Source of the DNA: Ignavibacteria bacterium | GTDB lineage: Bacteria; Bacteroidota; Ignavibacteria; Tepidaquicellales; OLB5 | NCBI GenBank assembly: GCA_019912545.1 | Contig: JAIOIK010000013.1 | Span: 1 to 42,650 of the forward strand | Direction of reading: 5' to 3' | Length of the DNA stretch: 42,650 bases | Part shown: positions 7,170 through 14,554 of the stretch, piece by piece | Layout: each line of letters starts with the position of its first letter | Numbering within the stretch: position 1 is the stretch's first letter | The notes under the pieces: model-generated | What the model saw: only the letters and a program-made list of their open reading frames with translations | Told to the model about the DNA's origin: nothing | The model's database searches: none | Translations under genes and position numbers: made by a program

Positions 7170-8708
7170 ATGGATAGACCACGTTTAGCGGCAATAGATA
7201 TCGGGACGAATTCATTTCATCTTATTATAGTTGAAGTGGATACCAATACCGGCAAGTTTAACATACTTGGCCGCGAGAAGGAAAGTGTGCGGCTTGGCTC
7301 GGGTTCAAAAGATATGAAGTTCCTTGGTGAAGATGCTATGAACAGGGGAATCGAAGCACTTAAAAAGTTCTCAAGCCTGGCGGAATCAGCCGGGGCGCAG
7401 GTGCGGGCTATTGCAACAAGCGCGGTTAGGGAGGCAGTCAACCAGCAGGAATTTATAATGCGCGCAAGAGTTGAAGCTGGCATAAGAGTGGAAGTTGCCT
7501 CAGGGGTTGAAGAAGCAAGGTATATTTATCTCGGCATACTGCAATCAGTACCCGTGTTTGATAAACGGATACTTATGATTGATATCGGCGGCGGAAGCAC
7601 GGAGTTCTTGATCGGAGAGGGTCGCGACATTCACTACGATAACTCGCTTAAGCTTGGAGCGATCAGGTTGACCGAAAGATTTTTTGGTGATAAAGATACC
7701 GATAGCAAATCGGTTAAAGCCTGCAGGGCGTATATATCGGGATTCATGGCCTCAGTAACCCGCCAAAGCGCTAAGCATAAGTATGATATTGCTGTGGGAT
7801 CATCGGGTACTATACTGAATATTGCATCCATGATAAATCTGAAGCGCGGCGGAAACGTAGAAACAAGGCTGAACAATTTTGTTTTTTCTAAAAGCGAGCT
7901 TTATGAAGTTGTAAATGAAATTGTTGAGGCAAAGAGTTTAAAGCAAAAACTGAAAATTCCGGGACTAGACCCGGCGCGCGCTGATATAATAACCGCAGGT
8001 GCGTTATTGCTTGAGCAGATATTCAAAGAGCTGAAGATAAAGGAAATGATGATAAGCGAGTATGCTTTGCGTGAAGGAATTATTCTTGATACGATAGAAA
8101 AGAAATTTATACTCAAAGATGAAGATCACCTGGGCAATTTAAGGTATAACAGCGTGATGCATGTTGCTGAAAATTTCAGAATAGAAAAGGAACATTCAGC
8201 ACATGTTACCGGACTGGCGTTAAAGATATTTGACCTGACGAAGAAACTGCATAAGCTTGGGAATATTGAAAGGGAGTACCTTGAGGCTGCGACGATTCTG
8301 CATGAGGTTGGTGGATTTGTTTCGCACTCCCAGCATCACAGGCATTCATACTATATAATACGCAATGCTGAAATGCTTGGATTCACCGAAAATGAGAAGG
8401 AAATTATTGCCAATGTTGCGCGCTATCACAGGAAGTCACACCCTAAGGCAAAGCATGCGGATTATGTGAAGCTCAGCGCAGAAGACCAGCTAGTGATACG
8501 CAAGCTTGCAGCAATCTTAAGGGTTGCCGATGGACTCGACAGATCGCATACTTCATCAATAAAAGAAATTGAGTGTACAATTGTAGATAAGCGTATTGTA
8601 TTTACGTTGCACGGAGATGAAGCGAATATTGAACTTGAAAAGTGGGGCGCAGAGAGCAAGAAGCAGTTGTTTGAGGAAGTGTTTGGTGTTGAGGTGGTGT
8701 TTGTGTAG
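7170..8708 (+). CDS. ppx: Ppx/GppA family phosphatase (exopolyphosphatase)
   Basis: A 512-residue member of the ASKHA phosphatase family. It opens with AAIDIGTNSFHL (phosphate loop, residues 7-18), has IDIGGGSTEFLIG near residue 136 (second loop), and GSSGTI near 212. The C-terminal third contains the HD-like helical domain (ATILHEVGGFVSHSQHHRHS) typical of long-form Ppx. It hydrolyses polyphosphate or pppGpp and so touches the stringent response; which substrate is used cannot be told. Only 20 bases separate it from the HEPN gene, so cotranscription is possible. Confidence 0.9.
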   Translation: MDRPRLAAIDIGTNSFHLIIVEVDTNTGKFNILGREKESVRLGSGSKDMKFLGEDAMNRGIEALKKFSSLAESAGAQVRAIATSAVREAVNQQEFIMRARVEAGIRVEVASGVEEARYIYLGILQSVPVFDKRILMIDIGGGSTEFLIGEGRDIHYDNSLKLGAIRLTERFFGDKDTDSKSVKACRAYISGFMASVTRQSAKHKYDIAVGSSGTILNIASMINLKRGGNVETRLNNFVFSKSELYEVVNEIVEAKSLKQKLKIPGLDPARADIITAGALLLEQIFKELKIKEMMISEYALREGIILDTIEKKFILKDEDHLGNLRYNSVMHVAENFRIEKEHSAHVTGLALKIFDLTKKLHKLGNIEREYLEAATILHEVGGFVSHSQHHRHSYYIIRNAEMLGFTENEKEIIANVARYHRKSHPKAKHADYVKLSAEDQLVIRKLAAILRVADGLDRSHTSSIKEIECTIVDKRIVFTLHGDEANIELEKWGAESKKQLFEEVFGVEVVFV

Positions 8709-8745
8709 TGACAAACCTATGTGTTTGTCAATGTTTTGTTTTTAG
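8709..8745 (+). terminator. Hairpin terminator after ppx
   Basis: tgacaaac (8709-8716), loop ctatgt, gtttgtca (8723-8730), then a T-rich tract (atgttttgttttt). A perfect 8-bp stem followed by T-rich sequence right after the ppx stop supports an intrinsic terminator. Confidence 0.6.
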
Positions 8746-8763
8746 GGACGACACGCAGGTCGT
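8745..8763. repeat. REP-like hairpin, copy 1 (downstream of RAYT)
   Basis: gggacgac-acgcag-gtcgt, a palindromic unit with arms acgac/gtcgt. Identical cores (acgacacgcaggtcgt) lie within the neighbouring RAYT gene at 9041-9056 and 9080-9095. Proximity of copies to a RAYT gene is typical of REP elements and their transposase. Confidence 0.7.
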
Positions 8764-8799
8764 TTTCTATGGGTTGAAATTTTCTGGATTATTCTTTTC

Positions 8800-9363
8800 T
8801 CATTCCCATTTTAAAGGATTATACAAAATATAATTCCTGATGTTTTCTAATTCTTTTTCATTTCTTATAATCCTGTCATAAAAAGATCTCTGCCAAAGGT
8901 GCTTGTCAAACGGAGGATAAATATTTTCTTTTACTCCGCGTATGTATTCATTGGTTGTCATTGTTTTAAACCATTGAATAACCCTGGATAGAGAAATGCG
9001 AGTTTGTTTTTCTGAATTACCTGGAACGATTCTATCCGGTACGACACGCAGGTCGTCGGGTACTGGTTTGTTTTCAGGGACGACACGCAGGTCGTCCCCT
9101 ACAAGATGTTCGTTGAAGAGAAAAATTATGCCGTGTATATGATTTGGCATAATGATGAATTGGTCAAGAACTATTTCGGGGAATTTGTCATCTAGTTCCC
9201 CCCACCATTTACTGATCATTGTTCCCGAGGCTGATAAAACAGATTCCTCATTTTTGATCTCAGCAAACAGATGGTGATGATTGTGTACACAAATAGTTAC
9301 AAAATACCCGTTGTTTGATGAATAGTCAAAACCTTTAAGTCGATTTCGTTTTCTGAACTTCAT
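8800..9363 (-). CDS. REP-associated tyrosine transposase (RAYT, Y1/HUH family)
   Basis: A 187-residue transposase-like protein. It begins FRKRNRLKGFDYSSNNGYFVTICV, has the metal-binding HUH motif in MPNHIHGII (about residues 85-93), and the C-terminal LWQRSFYDRIIRNEKELENI with a likely catalytic Tyr, then NYILYNPLKW. These match the RAYT/Y1_Tnp family that mobilises REP hairpins as single-stranded DNA. Start: ATG at 9363 gives the usual family N-terminus. The part following the HUH motif contains two in-frame translated REP copies (GDDLRVVP and PDDLRVVP). The gene follows truA by 9 bases on the same strand. Confidence 0.85.
   Translation of the reverse strand: MKFRKRNRLKGFDYSSNNGYFVTICVHNHHHLFAEIKNEESVLSASGTMISKWWGELDDKFPEIVLDQFIIMPNHIHGIIFLFNEHLVGDDLRVVPENKPVPDDLRVVPDRIVPGNSEKQTRISLSRVIQWFKTMTTNEYIRGVKENIYPPFDKHLWQRSFYDRIIRNEKELENIRNYILYNPLKWE
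9038..9060. repeat. REP-like hairpin, copy 2, inside RAYT gene
   Basis: Core acgacacgcaggtcgt in the RAYT reading frame, translated on the minus strand as DDLRVVP. Arms acgac/gtcgt enclose acgcag. Confidence 0.75.
9077..9099. repeat. REP-like hairpin, copy 3, inside RAYT gene
   Basis: gggacgac-acgcag-gtcgtccc, a perfect 8-bp stem and the best-preserved of three copies. Translated in RAYT as GDDLRVVP. It starts 17 bases from copy 2. Confidence 0.75.
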
Positions 9364-9372
9364 AGACGACAA

Positions 9373-10152
9373 TCAATATTCAACTTTCTCCAGAAACAAG
9401 CCTGATGGCGGGGCGGTGTATTCGGCGGGATTGAAAACCTCACCCCCGGCCCCTCTCCTGGGAGGAGAGGGGAGTAAAAGAGATTGAATGCTGCTACTTG
9501 ATATATTTCCTCGACCGACTTCTGCGAGTGTGCCGACAATACGGCGGACCATTTTCCATAAAAAATGCGAGGCTTTTATGCGGATATAGATCTTGTTCTC
9601 ATCATCAGTTACTTCAATTGATTCTACAAGACTTTTGGTTGATTTATCCTCAGGTGACTTCTCGGCAAAGGTTTTGAAATCATGCATACCCTCAAACAAC
9701 TCAGAGGCTTCCTTCATTTTCTTTACATCCAGCCTGTCTTTTATCCACCACACAAATCGCTTTTCAAATGCTGTTCGGCGTTTTGAAATTACGTACAAGT
9801 ATTGTCTTGATTTTGCATCATGCCTTGCGTGAAAATTCAGTGCAGCTTTTTCAATTTCAAGTATATTGATATCGGAGGGAAGCACGTCGTTGAGCTTCAT
9901 CTTAAGTATTTCGGGGGCGAGCATTGTTTCGCACTCCAGGTGAGCAACCTGCTCAAGGGCATGCACTCCCGCATCCGTGCGCCCTGAGCCCTGAAGATCT
10001 GCAAACCGGTTAGTGCCTTTGTTGCTCCTAAAGACTTCATGTATGGCCTTTATTATCGTGCCCTGGACAGTTTTTATTTTTGTTTCATTTGGCTGTTTCT
10101 GCCAGCCGGAGTAATTTGCGCCGGCATATTCGAGATATATTTTGAATTTCAT
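9373..10152 (-). CDS. truA: tRNA pseudouridine synthase A
   Basis: A 259-residue TruA that modifies U38-U40 in tRNA anticodon arms. LEYAGANYSGWQKQP at the N-terminus and LQGSGRTDAGVHA (catalytic Asp60) are diagnostic; HARHDAKSRQYLY and FLWKMVRRIVGTL are further conserved blocks. Near the C-terminus an inserted segment LLLPSPPRRGAGGEV, encoded by a GC-rich palindromic repeat (9438-9474), precedes the normal end EYTAPPSGLFLEKVEY. The core enzyme is intact, so it should be functional. The RAYT gene follows on the same strand. Confidence 0.92.
   Translation of the reverse strand: MKFKIYLEYAGANYSGWQKQPNETKIKTVQGTIIKAIHEVFRSNKGTNRFADLQGSGRTDAGVHALEQVAHLECETMLAPEILKMKLNDVLPSDINILEIEKAALNFHARHDAKSRQYLYVISKRRTAFEKRFVWWIKDRLDVKKMKEASELFEGMHDFKTFAEKSPEDKSTKSLVESIEVTDDENKIYIRIKASHFLWKMVRRIVGTLAEVGRGNISSSSIQSLLLPSPPRRGAGGEVFNPAEYTAPPSGLFLEKVEY
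9438..9474. repeat. GC-rich palindromic repeat inside truA
   Basis: cccctctcct (9450-9459), loop ggg, aggagagggg (9463-9472): a perfect 10-bp stem preceded by cctcacccccgg. The codons read SPPRRGAGGEV in truA. This is a different repeat family from the REP copies in the next gene. Confidence 0.75.
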
Positions 10153-10221
10153 AGTCGTTAATACAAAGATACGGAGAGTTAAGTGAAGTTAAATTGCAAT
10201 TTTTGATATGTTAATGATGTT

Positions 10222-10235
10222 CTATGTACACGACA
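10222..10235. mobile_element. Solo terminal repeat of IS4-type element
   Basis: ctatgtacacgaca differs by one base from the left end of the IS at 32805 (ctaagtacacgaca) and by one from its right end (ctatgtactcgaca). The sequence that follows does not resemble either side of that IS, so this may be the end of a related lost element or a chance match. Confidence 0.4.
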
Positions 10236-10324
10236 CTAAAGATGATGGATAGGAGATCTCAATTAGGATTTAATTCTGAAATTGTTTTAACATAATGAAT
10301 AAAGCAAATAATCTTTTTTTTGTG

Positions 10325-10368
10325 GCGTCAGATATTCATCTGACGCACGTCAGGTAAATACCTGACGT
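10325..10368. repeat. Two adjacent palindromes (gtcag family)
   Basis: gcgtcaga-tattca-tctgacgc (10325-10346) is directly followed by acgtcaggta-aa-tacctgacgt (10347-10368). Both are perfect. A related hairpin, gtgtcaggtc-tgag-gacctgacac, lies at 4527-4550 and a degenerate one (caggtaaatatctgg) at 34041-34055. They could fold into a double hairpin in RNA, and they lie beyond the 3' end of the minus-strand gene 10504-11925. Confidence 0.65.
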
Positions 10369-10503
10369 TACAATAAAAGATATCTATTAAACATGTGATT
10401 TTTTACACTCATATCGCTTTTAATATCATGTAATGAGAATGATGTTTAAAAAAAAGAGAGGGCACTATTACCCTTTCAGCGATCTTGAAAAACAGAAAAA
10501 ATC

Positions 10504-11925
10504 TTACTCACCAAAGTTTCTAAGAGACGGTGCAATTCTTTGTCCGCCAGTATTACCGGGGGCGCCCACTCTTTTTTGCGGATTTGGTTTTTTGGGTGTA
10601 TCGTCATTATCACATGAGCCTCCCGAAAGCGCGTTTGAAGAACAATTCCACCAGTCTTTAACATAATTCAAATGCTTATTGATCCAGCTGGTTTTCTTTA
10701 CGACATTTGTCGGGTTCTTGATGGAGTACATTGCATCGCTCTGGTGTTTATCGCTGTTAAAGCCATCTGTAAGATTTGATTCCGAGCCCTTGCCGGGATT
10801 ATTAGAATCTTTTTTATATTTTGAAATTTTTTTAAAGAAATCGTTAGCGGTCGCCAATCGGGCATTATATAAAGCCGAAGAAGGATCCTGTGGATAGCTC
10901 TTAAACTCAGTAACATTTTTCAGCTCTTTGCCGTCACCCCTTATCATCCAGCCGAAGTTTTCAATTAGCTCTTCCTCACCGGGATTTGCACCTGTATATT
11001 TAACAGATTTAAATCTGTAAACGGGATAGAATTTTCCGTCATCAGCTTTAAGTACATCGCTTCCCGGTTCATCCATGAAAACGATATCTATTTTGTTCCC
11101 GTCTTTTTCAAACTGTGTAATTCTGTTTAATGCATCTCTTTGAATATTGACAGACTCCGGTCGATAAAGTTCAAGAACAGACCTTCTATATCCATCGGGC
11201 ATTAACCTCATAAAGAAACCATCACCAATATAAGCCCAGTTACCCGGGTTTACCTGCTTTTTTAACATGCTTGAAGGCGGATCACCCGGTAAAACCGCCA
11301 TTTGTTCAATTTCTTCAAATGAACTGGATGGGTCGGTAATTTTGCCTCTTAGATCTTTATAAAATTTTGCTGTGGATTTCATTTCATCAGGCAGGAGATC
11401 CAGAGGAATATCGCTTATACCCACACTCAGGCGTGCGATCTCGGTATCGCTCAGCAGCGGGCGAACCCTTAATTGAAGTGCCGGATCAAGATCAGTAAAT
11501 TTAGCGCCGTAAATAATTGACCATAGCAAAAGCTGGATATCTTTTTGAGCAATATCAGAATGATCGGCAGACCGCGTGAGGATACCGGTAACAATGTCAT
11601 CAAGTTTGCCTTTTATGGGAGCGATCAAATGTCCGCTACCTTTTGTGGGGCCATGCGTTCCGGCTTTAAGGCAGTAACTCTGGACTGTCATCCTGTAAAA
11701 TCCGGGGCCAAGCTCTGAATTATAGTTTGCCGGTTCAACGGGATCTACATATCCTTCAATATCATCGATCCAGAATGCAGTTGGATATGCATCATCAATC
11801 GAAGTAGTGATATTTTTTTCTTCAAGTAATTCCGGAGCCGCAGTTTTTTTGATCAGATCATCTAACTGGGCATTGATGAACATTGGAGTAAGGAAAAGAA
11901 TTGCTAAAAGTAATTTTGAAAACAT
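10504..11925 (-). CDS. Large secreted protein of unknown function
   Basis: A 473-residue protein. Residues 1-19 are a signal peptide ending in FINAQ. There are no obvious later membrane spans. A striking block near residues 84-140 reads YCLKAGTHGPTKGSGHL, then IAPIKGKLDDIV and later QKDIQLLLWSIIYGAKF; an aromatic stretch WAYIGDGFFMRL follows. The C-terminal 110 residues are rich in Lys, Asn, Ser and Gly and look disordered. I do not recognise a catalytic motif. A strong ribosome binding site (gaggagg, complement of 11932-11938) lies seven bases before the ATG, which supports the start. It appears to be monocistronic. Confidence 0.75.
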   Translation of the reverse strand: MFSKLLLAILFLTPMFINAQLDDLIKKTAAPELLEEKNITTSIDDAYPTAFWIDDIEGYVDPVEPANYNSELGPGFYRMTVQSYCLKAGTHGPTKGSGHLIAPIKGKLDDIVTGILTRSADHSDIAQKDIQLLLWSIIYGAKFTDLDPALQLRVRPLLSDTEIARLSVGISDIPLDLLPDEMKSTAKFYKDLRGKITDPSSSFEEIEQMAVLPGDPPSSMLKKQVNPGNWAYIGDGFFMRLMPDGYRRSVLELYRPESVNIQRDALNRITQFEKDGNKIDIVFMDEPGSDVLKADDGKFYPVYRFKSVKYTGANPGEEELIENFGWMIRGDGKELKNVTEFKSYPQDPSSALYNARLATANDFFKKISKYKKDSNNPGKGSESNLTDGFNSDKHQSDAMYSIKNPTNVVKKTSWINKHLNYVKDWWNCSSNALSGGSCDNDDTPKKPNPQKRVGAPGNTGGQRIAPSLRNFGE

Positions 11926-12067
11926 AACACGCCTCCTCTAATCTTTATTATATTTATGCAAGATAACAAAAAATTTCGATTATAATAATAAAGACAAGAG
12001 GCACCAAAATCAGATTATGCAAATATGATGATTATTATGACTAAAACTAAAAATTGTTACTCTTTTC

Positions 12068-12502
12068 CTAAGAGTTCTGCACTTTTCTGCCAAAAAGGAT
12101 TTTATCCAGACTGTACTTACCTGCTCCAAGGAATATCAACGCCATGAATACTGAAAACATTTCCATCGGGTAGATAACCCTTGCCCAGGAATCGAGCTTC
12201 ATCAAATGCTGTGATGATGCAATTACCATTGTAAAAGCCATGAATGCCGCAGCGGGACGGGTGAATAAGCCGAATATTAATAATATTCCGCCGCCGAACT
12301 CGGAAGCTGATGCCATGAATCCCCAAAATGCAGGCGCGAATGTAATACCGATATTTGCCATAGCTCCGCCGATCTTAGTCCACATTTCCGGGCCGCCGAA
12401 AATTTTGTTCCAGCCATGAGTAAAAACAAATGCTATGCCGATGCCGACTCTTAGTATTAATATACCTGCATCAGAGTGTTTAGAAAGAAAATTTTTGATC
12501 AT
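12068..12502 (-). CDS. DoxX family membrane protein
   Basis: A 144-residue membrane protein with four hydrophobic segments. ILILRVGIGIAFVFTHGWNKIFGG near the start and FGGGILLIFGLFTRPAA match the DoxX family; the spacing and length are typical. DoxX proteins are thought to take part in quinone or thiol redox reactions, but their exact job here is unknown. The gene stands alone. Confidence 0.85.
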   Translation of the reverse strand: MIKNFLSKHSDAGILILRVGIGIAFVFTHGWNKIFGGPEMWTKIGGAMANIGITFAPAFWGFMASASEFGGGILLIFGLFTRPAAAFMAFTMVIASSQHLMKLDSWARVIYPMEMFSVFMALIFLGAGKYSLDKILFGRKVQNS

Positions 12503-13098
12503 GTAAATTGATGGTTTGGTTAGTGAAAGTTGTTAGAAGGTGTAACCGGAATAATGGGGTTTTGGTTTCAGGCTTACAACTGGGTACGAATACAGTTAAC
12601 AGATAAGTTCGATGGCATGACGCAATCATTTAATCCTTTATTTATGTACTTTTTGTCTTGATACAAAAAGTACCAAAAAAATCAAGGCTGATGAAAATTA
12701 CCTAAAATTATCTTCGCCTTACAGGAAAATAACTCGTTCCGTCTATCGCCGGAACTCAGACACATTTTCCTGCGCTGTTTCTGCTCGATAATTTTCAAAC
12801 GGCAATTTTCATAGGCCGTTAAAAATAAAAAAGCCATATCCGGTTGCAGAGTCTTTCTGCGAAGTGACACTGCAAAACTTTGAAAACCCACCCTCTACGA
12901 GTCTTCGACTCGAAGAGTCGTAGACCGTCTTTGCCTTCCGTCAGTGGCCGGACAGGTCTGCAAATCCACCCCTGCCTGCCCCTGTCCGCTTGGACGGAAG
13001 GCACCCCTCCGTTGGAGGGGAATTGGCAATTGCATATTTCTAATAATTCAACATTGACGCAGTCAATGCACTCTAAAGAAAAGCATTTGGCTATTGGA
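12503..13098. repeat. Repeat island (mosaic of dispersed repeats)
   Basis: No gene is visible in these 596 bases; apparent frames are built from repeats. From left: tactttttgt-cttgat-acaaaaagta (a 10-bp palindrome, 12646-12671); a block 12732-12820 closely repeated at 34063-34153; a block 12845-12871 found inverted at 4700-4726; a 15-bp-arm hairpin at 12894-12924 (tctacgagtcttcga with ctcgaagagtcgtaga, one mismatch); and a GC-rich block (12950-13020) shared with 4582-4660. The palindrome followed by accaaaaaaatcaaggctg resembles dispersed elements I associate with Bacteroidota, which is a recollection and not a check. Confidence 0.65.
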
Positions 13099-13854
13099 TT
13101 ATTTTATGTTGGAATGTGTTAACAGGGTATCGTTTACTAAGAAGAAGTTCAGGCCTTTAGAGCTATCGGTTGATACAAGAACATTACGGTAATTGCTTCC
13201 AATGTAATATACAACATTGTGAGAGCCGGGAGTGAGCTTGATCGTTTTGGTTATGAAGTTATCTATATCGTTTTCGCTCATAACCGTGCTTTTGGGAATA
13301 ACAACAAGCCTATCTACCTGTACAAAGATTTCTTTCCCGAAAACCGATCTATCGATACGCACTTCATATTCCGTCTGCTGTTTATTCACCTGGGTTTTTA
13401 TAATATCGCTTAGTGCGTTTTCGCAAGCGCTCCACTCCTTACTCCATGATTTTTCTATAAAGCTTTGGCCTGAATTTGATATTGATGCTCCGCGGCTTTT
13501 GCCCCAGCGAAGGTTGATCGTCTCGCCGCCTCGATCGTAAACCTGCTCAATCTTTGTTTCGATACTTCCGAAATCATTTTTTACAAATACATTATACAGA
13601 TCGTCGAGCTCTTTACCCGAAAGTTTAAAATATATCTTACTGATAGCTCCGCCATCGTTTATCAAATAATAGCAGCTATCACCGGAAATATACAGGTCTT
13701 CGTAGTAATACATCATGCCGCCGCTCATTGCAAGCTGGAATGAAATATTATCAGGCCGTTTATCGGGCAGTTCATCATTGCCGGTACTTTTAGCACAAAG
13801 GAATCCTGTTGCTGCAAAACAAATACACAATACTGTTAATGATAAAATTTTCAT
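13099..13854 (-). CDS. Exported protein of unknown function
   Basis: A 251-residue protein beginning MKILSLTVLCICFAATGFLCAK, a signal sequence with a possible lipidation Cys but a poor lipobox. The body has no motif I recognise; it contains YYYEDLYISGDSCYYLIND and a helical stretch (IEKSWSKEWSACENAL), and a C-terminal beta-rich part (LTPGSHNVVYYIGSNYRNV) that resembles a carbohydrate- or ligand-binding sandwich. The TTG at 13932 would add 26 residues in front of the signal and is unlikely. It is divergent from the cupin gene, which begins 112 bases away. Confidence 0.7.
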   Translation of the reverse strand: MKILSLTVLCICFAATGFLCAKSTGNDELPDKRPDNISFQLAMSGGMMYYYEDLYISGDSCYYLINDGGAISKIYFKLSGKELDDLYNVFVKNDFGSIETKIEQVYDRGGETINLRWGKSRGASISNSGQSFIEKSWSKEWSACENALSDIIKTQVNKQQTEYEVRIDRSVFGKEIFVQVDRLVVIPKSTVMSENDIDNFITKTIKLTPGSHNVVYYIGSNYRNVLVSTDSSKGLNFFLVNDTLLTHSNIK

Positions 13855-13966
13855 TTTCAATTTTACAAAATTTATACTTAATTGTATTACTTGTTTCACC
13901 CCTGTAATGTTCCGGATATTGAATGGCTTCAAAGAGATGCGTTTAAAGTAAAAATAATTATAAATT

Positions 13967-14470
13967 ATGAATAAAACAGAGCATTATATAAGCATACTGG
14001 CCCTTGAAAAACATCCTGAAGGCGGGTGGTTTAAAGAGGTTTACAGGTCAAATGAGCTGATCAAAGCGGAGCACCTGCCGGCAAGATTCAACGGACACAG
14101 GTACCACTCAACTTCGATTTACTTTCTTTTGACAGGAGATACGTTTTCTGCGTTGCACAGAATTAAATCCGATGAGCTCTGGCATTTTTATGACGGGTCA
14201 CCGGTAACAATACATATGATAGACGAGAAAGGAAATTATTCAACTGTTCGGCTGGGGCGGGATGTTGAGCAGGGCGAAGTTTTTCAATTCGCGGTACCTG
14301 CGGGAGCGTGGTTTGGTGCAACTGTTGATGATGCTGATTCATTTACACTTGTTGGCTGTACTGTCGCGCCGGGGTTTCATTTTGATGATTTTGAGTTAGC
14401 AAATCGTGATAGGCTTATGAAGCGTTTTCCGCAGCATAAAGAGGTCATTGGGAGATTGACGAGAATTTAA
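13967..14470 (+). CDS. DUF985-type cupin protein
   Basis: A 167-residue cupin. EGGWFKEVYRS and the block RYHSTSIYFLLTGDTFSALH, then DELWHFYDGSP, are hallmarks of the cupin_5/DUF985 family, whose conserved histidines suggest a small-molecule or metal site. The exact reaction is not known. The leader is A-rich with no Shine-Dalgarno sequence. It is convergent with the GNAT-nitrilase gene. Confidence 0.85.
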   Translation: MNKTEHYISILALEKHPEGGWFKEVYRSNELIKAEHLPARFNGHRYHSTSIYFLLTGDTFSALHRIKSDELWHFYDGSPVTIHMIDEKGNYSTVRLGRDVEQGEVFQFAVPAGAWFGATVDDADSFTLVGCTVAPGFHFDDFELANRDRLMKRFPQHKEVIGRLTRI

Positions 14471-14524
14471 CAAAAAAAGTTTAATGCGGCTGAGCAAAAC
14501 AAGTTATTTCAGCCGTATTAAACT
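14471..14524. terminator. Terminator between convergent genes
   Basis: agtttaatgcggctga (14478-14493) and tcagccgtattaaact (14509-14524) pair over 15 of 16 positions around a 15-base loop. A run of seven A (14472-14478) on the left supplies a T-run for the minus strand, so the hairpin should end transcription of the GNAT-nitrilase gene and may also stop the cupin transcript. Confidence 0.75.
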
Positions 14525-14554
14525 CATACAGGAGGATGTTAAAACTATTCTAAG

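Larger units (their letters stand above)
10153..10503. other. Gene-free stretch between truA and a secreted-protein gene
   Basis: No convincing gene lies in these 351 bases. A sequence matching the IS4-type terminal repeat of this window (ctatgtacacgaca) stands alone at 10222-10235, and two adjacent palindromes lie at 10325-10368. A short plus-strand frame at 10433-10666 runs antisense across the 3' end of the following gene and is not believed. Confidence 0.6.

Noticed and set aside
8800-9363. IS200/IS605 insertion sequence
   Set aside because: The sequence fits the RAYT branch with C-terminal NPLKW and nearby REP palindromes better than a stand-alone IS with TnpB.
10433-10666. Plus-strand frame of 77 codons
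   Set aside because: It overlaps the secreted-protein gene on the other strand, has no family resemblance and lies in the non-coding direction.
12819-13122. Short frames in the repeat island
   Set aside because: They read through palindromic repeats; both strands give similar low-quality peptides.
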